A stretch of 64,000 nt of DNA from Photobacterium obscurum (GCF_026191635.1 NZ_JAKRRW010000024.1:1-64000); one strand, 5' to 3'. Counted from the stretch's first letter, positions 8,984 through 18,395 are shown. Notes: generated by a model not told the origin, from the letters alone. Numbers and translations are program-made.

Positions 8984-9317
8984 GGATTTTTCATCACAAA
9001 TGCGAATTTTCTCTGATACGACGAAATAAAAGCGCTTAAAGGCCTCATTTTTACCTGTGTATATACCGTTACGACTGATGACCATAAATACTCCCGTTAA
9101 ATCATACAGGTGCAGCCTTATTTTGCCTCCAACATAAGATGTTATGCTACAGTTTTAAATGAGCGTTGATTCACATGTGGTGCACAGTTGGTTCTGCTTT
9201 ATCAACTATCGCTTTTAACGTAGGCATCGTTCTTTGAAGGCTTATAGCTATGCCTTTTTGTTATGTTGCACTGAACTATGCCTACTTTCAGGGAGTAAAT
9301 AAGAGAGGGGATTAGCG
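8984..9317. other. Intergenic region, no gene seen
   Basis: The frame of the ArsR-type gene stays open through part of this stretch, but without family-like sequence. The rest should hold promoters for the divergent regulator and substrate-binding protein genes. I see no RNA gene, repeat or recognisable riboswitch. Confidence 0.5.
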
Positions 9318-10355
9318 ATGTTAAAAAAGCTTGTTGCCACTATCGGTGTTTTGTTGGTTTTAATTATTGCCAGTTTTGCTTGGTGGCCATCCGACTCTAA
9401 GGTGGAAGAAGGCACGAAGGCAATCGGCGTTCCGCTAACGGTTGCCCGTTATTACTGGCCGGGAACGTACTGGGTAGAAATCGCTGATAAAAAAGGCTGG
9501 TTTAAAGAGGCAGGGCTTAACATTGAGCTTATCGATTCTAATCCTGACTATTGGAAGTCCTTGCAGGATACCGTTGATGGAAAAATAGATGTCAGCAACT
9601 TCACCCTGTTTGATCTAATGCGTTTTAATGCAGGGGGGGCGGATCTTGTGATGGTCATGAATAGTGATAACTCTACAGGCTCCGAAGCTATTGTCGTGGG
9701 GCCTGCCATTGCAACACTTGCGGACCTGAAAGGAAAAAGTATCGGAGTTGATACTGGGACCTATTTGGAATACATCCTGGATGTTGTACTACGACGGTAT
9801 GGGTTAATGCCCAGTGATGTTAGTAAAATCAAGCTCGCCGGTGAGATGGCTGCAGAAGAATTCGAGAAAGGGAAATTGGATGCGATTGTCACTTGGGAGC
9901 CTGTTGCATCTGAGGCGATAGAAAAAAGGAATGGTCGGAAGCTGTTTGATACTTCTGCTATTCCAGGCATATCTCCCGGTGGTCATACGTTCCGTCGTAG
10001 TTTTATTAAAGAAAGGCCTGCTGATGTCCAAGCCTATATCAACGTGTGGCACAAAACGACGCAATATATCAAGGACAGTCCAGACGAGGCATTTGGCATC
10101 ATTGCTGAGATTTACAATGTTACCCCAGCCGAGGCAAAGGCGTTTGCACGCTTAGCTCGAATACTGGATACCCGGGAAAACCTTACTTCCTTCTCTTACG
10201 GCGCTGGTTTTGAATCGTTGCACGGGACAGCCCGGCAGATAAACAAATTTCTTATAGCGCAGGGCGTGACAAATGAGCAGCTGGATAGCATGGAATTTAT
10301 TGACGCAACCTTCATCCGGGCTCTCACGCATTCCTTACAGCAGGAAGCACTATGA
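9318..10355 (+). CDS. Periplasmic substrate-binding protein (NMT1/THI5-like), sensor partner
   Basis: A 345-aa type II periplasmic binding protein with an N-terminal hydrophobic helix (residues 4-24) that may be a signal peptide or an anchor. The family features are visible: an early ARYYWPGTYWVEIADKKGWFKEAGL segment, DLKGKSIGVDTGT in the middle and a C-terminal helical segment. Relatives bind sulfonates, nitrate, pyrimidine precursors or other small molecules. No permease or ATPase gene accompanies it; instead its stop overlaps (ATGA) the start of a large GGDEF/EAL receptor. This suggests that it delivers a ligand signal to that receptor rather than serving transport. Ligand unknown. Confidence 0.86.
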   Translation: MLKKLVATIGVLLVLIIASFAWWPSDSKVEEGTKAIGVPLTVARYYWPGTYWVEIADKKGWFKEAGLNIELIDSNPDYWKSLQDTVDGKIDVSNFTLFDLMRFNAGGADLVMVMNSDNSTGSEAIVVGPAIATLADLKGKSIGVDTGTYLEYILDVVLRRYGLMPSDVSKIKLAGEMAAEEFEKGKLDAIVTWEPVASEAIEKRNGRKLFDTSAIPGISPGGHTFRRSFIKERPADVQAYINVWHKTTQYIKDSPDEAFGIIAEIYNVTPAEAKAFARLARILDTRENLTSFSYGAGFESLHGTARQINKFLIAQGVTNEQLDSMEFIDATFIRALTHSLQQEAL

Positions 10356-13300
10356 AATTTGCATCCAAAATTACATTATCGATTGTAATTTTGTCGCTGA
10401 TTGCTGTGCCAGTGCTGGTTTTTGTTACGTTTCATTCCGCCAGAACGGTGCTTAAAAAAAGTATTGCCCAAAATTATCTGGAAATTGCCCAGCATCAAAT
10501 GATTAGCATTGACCGGGCCCTCTATGTCGCTTATCGGGATATCCAGATGATTGCTGAGGATGAAGCGTTGCAAGATTTGATGGAGACTCGGAAAAAAAAC
10601 GAAGGAGGAATCCCACAACGGATCTTCAATGAGTGGGAAGAGCGTGCCTTCCTTACCGGTCCATGGGACCAGTTAACGTTGATTGACAGTGAGGGGTTAA
10701 TCCTTATGTCAACAGATAACGAGATCGTAGGAAAACAGATAGAGGAATTCCAGACAAGCAGTACCGCTTATTACCATAGCATGAAGGGTCAGATGTATTA
10801 TTCGGACTTAGTGCAGCCCGTGAAGAGCGGCAGGCCGACAGTGTTGTTTGCCGCACCGATCAGAAGTAAGTGGGGGCAGAGCTATGTTAAAGGTGTGGTT
10901 ATTGGTCACTTTGCCTGGCCCGTAGTCACACAGATGTTGGATGAAATTGCTCCTCCGGCCATGGCACACCTTTTCAACAGTGAGGGCATGATCATTGCCA
11001 GCCCGTCAGCTTACGCCGATAAAACTTTGCGACCCGGTCACATTGGTTATGAACAGGTAAACAAAGTCTCTGAGGCCATGTTATCAGTCTCTTCCTTGCA
11101 GAATGGGTTGTTCGGTTATAGAGGGAGCGACTGGAAGCTGTTGCTGGAGGTTCCTCTTGCTAATGCGCTTGCACCGGTCAACCTGCTGGCAAGAAAGGTC
11201 GCCGCTTTTGCTGTGCTTGTTATGTTAGTTTTGGTTGCTGTCCTCTACTTTGTCGGCAGGTTGCTCGCCCGACCGGTGGAGAAGTTGACTAAAACAATGG
11301 AGAAAGTTTCACTCGGTAATCTGACAGTACAAGCCGATGTGATAACAAAAGATGAACTGGGAGAATTAGCTTCATCATTTAATAAGATGACTGAAACACT
11401 GCAGAAAACGACGGTTTCGAGAGATTATGTTGACAATATTCTGAAGACGATGCCTGGTTCTCTCATTGTTATAAACCCTGATGCAGTTATTGTGTCGGTG
11501 AATCAGGCCAGCTTAGACCTTTTGGGCTACGAGGAAAAAGAGCTGATTGGTCAGCCGAGCGCGATCGTTTTTGATGAAGAATCCTTTTTTCAGGAAATGG
11601 GTATTGATGGCCTAATTCGAAAGGGCTCCATTGCCAACGTTGAGAAAACTTATCTTTGCAAGGATGGTACTAGGATACCTGTGCTGTTCTCCGGTTCGGT
11701 GATGAGTGATGGTGAAGGGAAAGTTCAGAATATTATTTGTGTCGCGACAGATATCAGAGAACGCAGGGCGCATGAAGAAAAACTACGTAGAACGAGTCGA
11801 GCCCTGAGTGCCATCCATGCCAGTAATATGCATTTAACACAATCTGTGGATGAACAGCAGTTGTTTGAGGGCGTCTGTCGGACCATAGTGGAAAAGGCCG
11901 GATATCGATTTGTCTGGGTAGGCTTGATACAACAAGATAAGGGTAAAGGGATAGAGCCAGTTGCCTGGGCCGGTGAGGAGCAAGGTTACATCAGTGCGCT
12001 GAAACAATGCTGGCAGGTTGATGGCCAGGCATCTTGCTCGGTGGCTACGGCGCTCGAAACTGGTACCCAATGCTTAGAAATGGATATTAGGAGTGAGTCA
12101 GATAGCTTTCTTTGGCGGCAGGAGGCCATCAAACGTGGTTATAGTGCTGTGATCCGGTTTCCTCTTGTACTGGAAGAAGTGACGTTCGGGGTTCTTTCAA
12201 TATATAGCGCGGAGATAAACGCCTTTGAGCCGGAAGAGATATCGTTGCTGCAGGAACTTGCTGATGATATTGCCTATGGCGTTATGGCATTACGAACACA
12301 GCAAAAACATCAAAAGGCCGAGGAAAAAATTATTCACCAAGCTTTTCATGATTCTCTGACAGAGCTGCCAAACCGGACAAAGGCTATGCAGTTGCTGGAT
12401 CATGCCATCATGCAGATTCGCCAGCAGGGAGGCGCTGCGGCTGTCTTGTTTGTCAATCTGGACAATTTTAAACTGGTCAACGATACACTCGGTCACGCAG
12501 CTGGTGATGAATTACTTCGTGAAGTGGCTGCACGCGTGAAGCGTGTTATACGGGCCAATGATGTAGTGGCACGACAAGGAGGAGATGAGTTCGTTGTCTT
12601 GCTTACACGATATGCGTCGATGGGGATTGAGACCACATTGAGTCAGGAAGTGGTTATTGTTGCACAAAGGATTCTGGAAGAAATGCAAGCACCCATTTTG
12701 GTTATGGGGCAGGAGGCTTATATCTCGGCCAGTATTGGCATCAGTCTATTTCCTGATGATGCAGAACAAGCCGCAGAGGTGATACAAAATGCAAATAGCG
12801 CCATGTATCAGGCCAAGGAGCTGGGGCGAGGAAACTACCAATTTTTCTCAAGGGAGATTTCGGAACGCCAGAAAGAAAAAATGTCGTTGGCAACAATGTT
12901 GCACAAGGCAATCGATCGGCAGGAGTTTCTACTTCATTATCAGCCTGTCGTTGATTTAGCTACCGGAAAAATGATAGGTGTTGAAGCACTTATTCGCTGG
13001 GAGCAAGAAAATGGTAATTTGATACCACCTGCAGATTTCCTACCGGTAGCGGAGGATACCGGCTTGATATTGCCTATAGGTGAATGGGTTATTGAGGAAG
13101 CCTGTCACCAGGCAAAAGCGTGGGCAGACAAGGGGATTTCATTGCAAATGGCTATAAATCTTTCGCCTCGGCAGATGTGGCACGGTGATATTGGTTGTGA
13201 GGCCCTGAAAATTATCAATAAAACCGGTGTATCAAAGGATTTATTGGAATTTGAAGTCACTGAATCTTCTATGGTTAAGGAAACTGAACGAACTGAGAAA

Positions 13301-13687
13301 GCTCTGGAGTATTTTAAGGCCAAGGGCATAAAAATCGCGCTAGATGATTTTGGTACAGGTTATTCTTCATTGGATCGACTGAAACACTTGCCTTTTCATA
13401 AACTTAAAATCGATAAGTCATTTGTCGATGGTATTCCTAATAATGAAGATGATATGGCCATCGTATCTGCAACTGTCAAGATGGCACAAAGCCTAGGGCT
13501 TTCATCTTTGGCTGAGGGAATTGAAACGGCTGAGCAGTGGCGCTTTCTCAAAAAATTAGGGTGTGACTTTGGGCAGGGATATTATTTCTCGAAGCCTGTG
13601 CCGGCAGCCGAAATAGAACATTTGTGTCAACAAACACAGCACCGGATGGCAGAAACGGTACTAGATACAGAGTACGGCGATGACTGA
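10352..13687 (+). CDS. Cache-HAMP-PAS-GAF-GGDEF-EAL cyclic-di-GMP receptor enzyme
   Basis: A 1111-aa membrane protein controlling cyclic di-GMP. In order: transmembrane helix near residues 7-27, a periplasmic Cache-like domain to about 270, a second helix near 288-308, HAMP (310-360), PAS (about 365-475), GAF (about 490-655), GGDEF (670-835) and EAL (855-1095). The GGDEF signature is intact at 743-747 (RQGGDEF). The phosphodiesterase domain keeps VEALIRW (E878), NLSPRQM, DDFGTGYSSL and KIDKSFV. Both activities are therefore possible; which dominates cannot be told. Translation is coupled to the preceding binding protein, which probably docks on the periplasmic domain. Confidence 0.93.
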   Translation: MKFASKITLSIVILSLIAVPVLVFVTFHSARTVLKKSIAQNYLEIAQHQMISIDRALYVAYRDIQMIAEDEALQDLMETRKKNEGGIPQRIFNEWEERAFLTGPWDQLTLIDSEGLILMSTDNEIVGKQIEEFQTSSTAYYHSMKGQMYYSDLVQPVKSGRPTVLFAAPIRSKWGQSYVKGVVIGHFAWPVVTQMLDEIAPPAMAHLFNSEGMIIASPSAYADKTLRPGHIGYEQVNKVSEAMLSVSSLQNGLFGYRGSDWKLLLEVPLANALAPVNLLARKVAAFAVLVMLVLVAVLYFVGRLLARPVEKLTKTMEKVSLGNLTVQADVITKDELGELASSFNKMTETLQKTTVSRDYVDNILKTMPGSLIVINPDAVIVSVNQASLDLLGYEEKELIGQPSAIVFDEESFFQEMGIDGLIRKGSIANVEKTYLCKDGTRIPVLFSGSVMSDGEGKVQNIICVATDIRERRAHEEKLRRTSRALSAIHASNMHLTQSVDEQQLFEGVCRTIVEKAGYRFVWVGLIQQDKGKGIEPVAWAGEEQGYISALKQCWQVDGQASCSVATALETGTQCLEMDIRSESDSFLWRQEAIKRGYSAVIRFPLVLEEVTFGVLSIYSAEINAFEPEEISLLQELADDIAYGVMALRTQQKHQKAEEKIIHQAFHDSLTELPNRTKAMQLLDHAIMQIRQQGGAAAVLFVNLDNFKLVNDTLGHAAGDELLREVAARVKRVIRANDVVARQGGDEFVVLLTRYASMGIETTLSQEVVIVAQRILEEMQAPILVMGQEAYISASIGISLFPDDAEQAAEVIQNANSAMYQAKELGRGNYQFFSREISERQKEKMSLATMLHKAIDRQEFLLHYQPVVDLATGKMIGVEALIRWEQENGNLIPPADFLPVAEDTGLILPIGEWVIEEACHQAKAWADKGISLQMAINLSPRQMWHGDIGCEALKIINKTGVSKDLLEFEVTESSMVKETERTEKALEYFKAKGIKIALDDFGTGYSSLDRLKHLPFHKLKIDKSFVDGIPNNEDDMAIVSATVKMAQSLGLSSLAEGIETAEQWRFLKKLGCDFGQGYYFSKPVPAAEIEHLCQQTQHRMAETVLDTEYGDD

Positions 13688-14158
13688 TGAAACCATAACC
13701 ACTCAACTACAATCGTTAATTCATCGAATAGGTGGAGACAAGGTAAAAAAACAAAGAGGGTTGCCTTCGATTGTAATTGTGAACTTAAATGAATTTACGG
13801 TTTGATCAAACTACCCTTGACGTTGTACTAGATAGCTATTCTCCACTTCTCAGGCGCACAGCCCCAGCTTCCCATTCTATATTCCAACGGATTACCGACG
13901 TTTGTGCAATAAAGAAAAAGCGATGATGCTCTCACTAGAATGTCAGTGGGGGACTTGTGAACGATTACCATTGAAACCTTCAAATCAAATATCCCATCGA
14001 TATTGCTGAACAAAGTCATCACCAGTTGTTTTCGACACAAAACATTTAAATGAATTTAAAATCCACGGATAAATGCATAAATTCTTATAAAACAGTACCT
14101 TGTTGATTTTGCTGTGTGTGACTCTCTAGTTTAATTCATTACTGTACGAAACATTTTT
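13688..14158. other. Intergenic region, no supported gene
   Basis: About 470 bases after the GGDEF/EAL gene. A 70-aa minus-strand frame (13828-14040) exists, but I do not recognise it and it lacks a good ribosome-binding site. It might be a decayed gene fragment. No terminator hairpin is obvious. Confidence 0.4.
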
Positions 14159-14214
14159 TTGACTTGGCGCTGAGATAGTGTAGATTTATTTTTAATTGAA
14201 CGTTCAATTAAAAA
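14159..14214 (+). promoter_or_regulatory. Promoter with BetI-type palindromic operator
   Basis: TTGACT (14159-14164), a 16-base spacer and TAGATT (14181-14186) form a reasonable promoter. Immediately downstream a perfect palindrome centred on TTAATTGAACGTTCAATTAA (14192-14211, extending symmetrically to 14189-14214) covers the expected transcription start. TGAACGTTCA-centred palindromes are the type bound by the choline-sensing repressor BetI. The gene that follows is a betI remnant, which agrees. Confidence 0.75.
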
Positions 14215-14229
14215 AATTGAGTGATAGTT

Positions 14230-14433
14230 ATGCCAAAGGTAGGGATGTCAGAAATACGTCGGCCGCAACTAGTTGATGCGAGGATAGACGTTATTGATGG
14301 GGCTGGATTATCGGGAGAGAGTGTGGCCTTGAACAGCCGAAAGGCTGGCGTATCCCCAAGTATCATTAATCATTATTTTGGTGGCATGAAGCAGCCTTTG
14401 CATAAAAAAATGGATAAAAAGGAAAAGTCATGA
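14230..14433 (+). pseudogene. betI: betI remnant: only the DNA-binding domain of the TetR-family repressor
   Basis: The 67 residues from the ATG at 14230 begin like BetI (MPKVGMSEIRRPQLVDA) and contain its helix-turn-helix to NHYFGG. The sequence then diverges into a short Lys-rich tail and stops. BetI is normally about 195-200 aa, so the ligand-binding and dimer domain is missing. No betB, betA or proXWV follow, although in Vibrio they usually form one operon. The upstream promoter and operator are intact, so a truncated protein may still be made; without the dimer domain it is unlikely to repress normally. Probably the scar of a deletion that removed the betaine synthesis operon. Confidence 0.8.
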
Positions 14434-14479
14434 AGACGAATACAGCCATATGTGTTTTTTATAAGACACATTAGGTTTA

Positions 14480-14745
14480 TATACCCAAGCTACCTCAAGA
14501 TGCAGAGTTCAGTGAGAATTCATTGGCTTTTAGGCAAGGCAGCCATTTGAGTGAATAGTGGTTCTATTTAGAGAATGGCTAACACAGAATAAAAGCCAAT
14601 GAAACTCGCCCCTTGGGAGCTCCTCTGGAAAATCACTTCTTCACAAAATGTGTTTGAAAGGGAATGCCATTCCTACACACATTTTATTCGGATTGAGTTT
14701 CCAGAGGAAGCTCTGAGTCTCGCATCTTGAGGTAGCTTGGGTATA
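14480..14745. repeat. Hairpin-rich intergenic repeat with 24-bp terminal inverted repeats
   Basis: A 266-bp element bounded by a perfect 24-bp inverted repeat (14480-14503, starting TATACCCAAGCTACCTCAAG, and 14722-14745). Inside are further stems: CATTGGCTTTTA with TAAAAGCCAATG, AGCCATT with AATGGCT, CTCTGGAAA with TTTCCAGAG, AAAATGTGT with ACACATTTT, and a GGAATG/CATTCC tip. It therefore folds as a branched structure and has no coding capacity. Related ends occur at 18179 and 36460. It looks like a MITE-like or REP-like element of the type scattered in Vibrionaceae genomes; it may sit at the betI deletion junction. Confidence 0.8.
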
Positions 14746-14946
14746 GGTTTAAGGCCAGCCTAAGCCACTTCGGTTAAATGGCCTGTTATTACCGAGTTCA
14801 ATTTATCAGGGTTTAAATATCGCATACACGATATTTAGGTCTTGAGGGCTTTTTGTTGCCTTTTAAAAAATGTACTTGGTTATTTTAAAACATAATACAA
14901 GGAATCAGAGTATGTTTTATTTCAAGATTAAGCAGGGGGCTCAATA

Positions 14947-16164
14947 ATGACCACTTGGCTTATTATCGGTATTTTATTTACTTTTTTCGCGATTGCTTTC
15001 GTGATTTACCGTTGGGGTAATGTGCAATGTATTGGCGTCACCCCTGTACGCACTTTCACCTTTATCGCCATTTTGCTTACCTCCGGGTTGGACGTGGGAT
15101 TGATTATGTTCCCGCTTACCGAGTTTGCCGGGTACGCAGATCTGGCCTCAAGCCCTGAATACAGCTTTAGTAATCCTTTAGCCATCGAATTTGGCTTTTG
15201 GGCATTTCTGATCTGGGCATTTTATTTCTTAACTTGTTTTTATTTTTGTGTCCTAGAGCCGAGGGTGAAGTTTTTTGAGATCCCACTGATTAAGTTCATC
15301 AACAATCTCATTATTATCGGTACTTGTGCCTTTACCTCATACTTGTTACTGAGTAATTTACCTTGGTATCTGCCAGAACTAGGTGACGGAGAAACGATCG
15401 TTAGTAGTTTTTACTTGATTGTCTTTGTGGTGATTGCCGCTGCAGTTTATTCAAGCACGAGTATTCGTTATGTGCGCATACTAAGTTTAGCCAGTACTTG
15501 GCTCTTCTTGGGCTTAATTGCTTTAATGTGGGCAGGCGCATTTTTATCAGAGGAAGCAGAGATAAGTGAGTTTGTGACCACCTTTGCTTTGATTGGTGAT
15601 TACTTTGGCAATCTGCATCATTTTGTTTTACCAATGAATGATTACCATGAATTTTACTTATTCTGGTGGTTTTCTTGGAGCATAATGATTGGCCAATTTA
15701 CCTCACGGTTTGTGGGTGGTATGAAAACCTATCAAGTGCTGATTGCAATGATGGTGTTTCCATCAGTCCCCATCGCGGTCTGGTTTACCGTTCTTTATTA
15801 TTACAGCGTGAACGAAATAGCCACCACTGGCTTTTACAACCTAGCTATGGTGTTGGTCGGTATCACTTTTGTAGTTAATTCATTGGACTCACTGATCCGA
15901 CTCTATACCGATAATTTAAATTTAACGGTGCAACGTTTCGGTAAGGCTCAATACATCATTGGTAACATAGTGTTAATGAGTGGACTAACCTTGTTGTTCA
16001 AACTGGACTTCTTGCAGATACAGTGGGTCGGCGCGTTGGCTATCACTCTAATCTTAGGCTGCTTCGGTTATATTTTAGCGAAACAGTATAAGAAAGTAGC
16101 TGTCATTGAATGTTCGCCGAAAGAAAACAAAATAGATTTTAGCAAAATTGAATTAGCGAACTAA
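14947..16164 (+). CDS. BCCT-like (choline/carnitine/betaine) membrane transporter
   Basis: A 405-aa integral membrane protein with about ten to twelve hydrophobic helices. The Trp-rich stretch FWWFSWSIMIGQFTSRFVGG followed by VFPSVPIAVWFTVLYYYS resembles helices 8-9 of BCCT transporters (the WWxSWxPFxGxFxARxSxG signature). It is shorter than typical BCCT proteins (about 500-700 aa) and divergent, so the assignment is tentative. Context supports it: the betI remnant with its operator lies upstream, and a carnitine/choline-acyltransferase-like gene downstream. GGGG lies nine bases before the ATG. Predicted role: uptake of a quaternary amine. Confidence 0.62.
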   Translation: MTTWLIIGILFTFFAIAFVIYRWGNVQCIGVTPVRTFTFIAILLTSGLDVGLIMFPLTEFAGYADLASSPEYSFSNPLAIEFGFWAFLIWAFYFLTCFYFCVLEPRVKFFEIPLIKFINNLIIIGTCAFTSYLLLSNLPWYLPELGDGETIVSSFYLIVFVVIAAAVYSSTSIRYVRILSLASTWLFLGLIALMWAGAFLSEEAEISEFVTTFALIGDYFGNLHHFVLPMNDYHEFYLFWWFSWSIMIGQFTSRFVGGMKTYQVLIAMMVFPSVPIAVWFTVLYYYSVNEIATTGFYNLAMVLVGITFVVNSLDSLIRLYTDNLNLTVQRFGKAQYIIGNIVLMSGLTLLFKLDFLQIQWVGALAITLILGCFGYILAKQYKKVAVIECSPKENKIDFSKIELAN

Positions 16165-16170
16165 ATCGGT

Positions 16171-16285
16171 TTGCCGCTAGAGTGATAGCGGCAATTCGTT
16201 CGATCGAAACAGCACCTAATTGATCTCTACATTCGAAAATGCAGGTAAGCCTTAGCCTTTATACATAGGGCTTAGGATTACCTGC
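16171..16285 (+). terminator. Two hairpins after the transporter gene
   Basis: A 9-bp stem TTGCCGCTA/TAGCGGCAA (16171-16179, 16186-16194, six-base loop) starts seven bases after the stop. A second, larger imperfect hairpin occupies 16241-16285 (GCAGGTAA paired with TTACCTGC, plus an inner CCT/AGG stem). Neither has a long U-run. They may end or attenuate transcription before the acyltransferase gene. Confidence 0.5.
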
Positions 16286-16399
16286 AGGTTACCGAATAGG
16301 GTTACTTTGTATCTGCCATCCAGTGGTGAGAATAATTAAGGTACACACCCTAGCAAGACTCATTCTGAAAATTGACAGACCCCAAGGAATTATAAAAAA

Positions 16400-18178
16400 A
16401 TGGGAAACACATTTAGTTGTCAAAAAGAGTTACCGATAATGCCGGTGCCAAACTTAAATAAAACATGTCGTAAACTCATAGAATGGGCTGAGCCGTTATT
16501 AACTGAAGAAGAGCGAACCAGAACCGGAAAGGTGATAGAGCAGTTTCTGCAACCTGGCGGAGAGGGAGAAGTATTACAAAATGAGCTGATTGAATGGGCT
16601 AACCGGCACGGTCACGCTAACTGGTCCGCGCCCGTCTGGCAAGCTCTTTATCTGGAATCCCGTGCTCCTCTGGTGATTAACAGCAACGTGTTTTATTACC
16701 TGAAAAGCAAGCTTGATGAAAATGCCTGTTCACAGGCAAATATCGCCGCTGCGCTTATTGTCAGCGTTTATAATTTTATTTCTTTGATTGATAAAAAAGA
16801 GCTCACGGTTGACCTGCAAAAAGGTATGCCGCTTTGCATGAATCAGTACAGCAACCTTTTTTCTTCTACAAGAATAGCGCAGCAGGGGACGGATGAGTTC
16901 AAAGTTTCATCGTCTAGAAAGCATATTGTGGTAATGCATAATATGCGTATATACAAGATTAATATTCTTGATGAAAAAGGATGTATCAGATCGCCATCAG
17001 AGATTGAGTCCGATCTTGGTTGCATTCTTTCTATTTCAGGAAAAGGGCAAAACGTAGGCGTGCTAACCACAATGCCGCGAGATACCTGGGCAGAAAACAG
17101 GGCTGCTTTGCTGCAACTATCGGCGAATAATAGAGAAGCGATGACAGCAATCGAAGAAGCAGCTTTTGCCTTGTGCCTGGATGAAAATAGCCCGGAAGAG
17201 ATAACCGAGGTATCAAAACAGTTACTTTATGGGGATGGCAAGGATCGCTTTTTCGATAAGTCGCTGCAATTTATCGTCTTCAAAAATGGTAAGACCGGGG
17301 TCAACTTCGAGCATACAGGGGTGGACGGCTCAGTTATGCTGCGCCTGATTGGATATATCTATGACACGGTTGATAAGGTTTCTTTTGGTGAGAGGGCTGT
17401 TTCTGCAGAGATAAATAGATCACAGGCCTCAAGAGCTGAAGAAATTGAGTTTGACCTAGATGGTGCGCTGACGCAGACGATTTGTGCAGCAGCGGATGCG
17501 TTTTGTCAACACACGGCCAATACCCAAACCAGGGTCTTGAATTTTACTCTGTTTGGTAAAGATCAGATCAAGCAATTTGGCGTGAGTCCCGATGCGTTCG
17601 TTCAGGTGGCGTTACAATTGGCTGAACATCAGCTTTATGGAAAGTGCTACAGTGCCTATGAAGCTGTGATGACCAGAACGTTTCTCGACGGGCGTATCGA
17701 CGTTTTGTATACAGTTTCGCCCGAGTCGATGGCGTTTATTCAAAATATACGCGACCCCGATTGCAGCGAGCAGGCTAAGATCGATTCACTCATTCAGGCA
17801 ACACGAAAGCATGTCGAAAGGGCAAAAGAGTGCAGGCTTGGTCATGGGGTTTATACCCATTTACTCGCGCTTAAATACCGCTATAAAGCGGTTGGCCGTG
17901 AGAACGGTATTGATACGCTTCCAGAAATATTTACCGATAAAGGATACCAGACCCTGACTCATAGTGTGGTTTGTACCAGCACCACGTCAGAATACGGTGT
18001 TGAGCTGGCGGGTTATGGTCCGATTGTCGATGACGGTTATGGAATCCGGTACTTCACGCGAAATGATTCCATCTGCTTTAATATGACAAGTCGAACCGAC
18101 ATGCAGGATAAACTCGAGCAGATGCGAATCTATATCGAGCAATCACTGGTTGAAATGGCAGATTTGATGCGAAGTTGA
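16400..18178 (+). CDS. Carnitine/choline O-acyltransferase-family protein
   Basis: A 592-aa protein with the fold signatures of carnitine and choline acyltransferases, which move acyl groups between CoA and a quaternary amino alcohol. The catalytic-His region reads NFEHTGVDG (His305), corresponding to the EHSxxDG motif; the C-terminal part contains CTSTTSEYGVELAGYGPIVDDGYGIRYF-type sequence matching the STS and GPVVPDGYG motifs. An early APVWQALYLESRAPLVINSN stretch also fits. The family is mainly eukaryotic and uncommon in bacteria. An alternative start is the ATG at 16439, behind AAAGAG. No signal peptide. With a BCCT-like transporter directly upstream, the substrate is plausibly choline or carnitine; this is inference. 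Confidence 0.82.
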   Translation: MGNTFSCQKELPIMPVPNLNKTCRKLIEWAEPLLTEEERTRTGKVIEQFLQPGGEGEVLQNELIEWANRHGHANWSAPVWQALYLESRAPLVINSNVFYYLKSKLDENACSQANIAAALIVSVYNFISLIDKKELTVDLQKGMPLCMNQYSNLFSSTRIAQQGTDEFKVSSSRKHIVVMHNMRIYKINILDEKGCIRSPSEIESDLGCILSISGKGQNVGVLTTMPRDTWAENRAALLQLSANNREAMTAIEEAAFALCLDENSPEEITEVSKQLLYGDGKDRFFDKSLQFIVFKNGKTGVNFEHTGVDGSVMLRLIGYIYDTVDKVSFGERAVSAEINRSQASRAEEIEFDLDGALTQTICAAADAFCQHTANTQTRVLNFTLFGKDQIKQFGVSPDAFVQVALQLAEHQLYGKCYSAYEAVMTRTFLDGRIDVLYTVSPESMAFIQNIRDPDCSEQAKIDSLIQATRKHVERAKECRLGHGVYTHLLALKYRYKAVGRENGIDTLPEIFTDKGYQTLTHSVVCTSTTSEYGVELAGYGPIVDDGYGIRYFTRNDSICFNMTSRTDMQDKLEQMRIYIEQSLVEMADLMRS

Positions 18179-18232
18179 TATAGCCAAACCACCTCAAGAT
18201 ACGAGATGTGTGTAGGAATGGTCACCTCCCTT
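18179..18232 (+). repeat. Degenerate end of the 14480-14745 repeat family
   Basis: Starting one base after the acyltransferase stop, 18179-18202 matches the 24-bp left end of the element at 14480 with several changes (TATAGCCAAACCACCTCAAG). It is followed by TGTGTGTAGGAATGG, which matches an inner segment of that element on the opposite strand. It is a truncated copy. Confidence 0.6.
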
Positions 18233-18395
18233 CTATCATCGCATAAAAGACTACAGTCCTCATAGCCTAGCTATTGACACATAAAGATCTGCATAAATGG
18301 TCAAAGTGAGCAACGGATCACACCTTCCCAGATATTCGCTAACTACGTTTAATGAATCGTTAGTTTTCGTATTCAATTCTTGTAAGGACAAGACA

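Noticed and set aside
13828..14040. 70-aa minus-strand frame in the intergenic region, perhaps a transposase fragment
   Set aside because: No recognisable domain, no ribosome-binding site, no terminal repeats.
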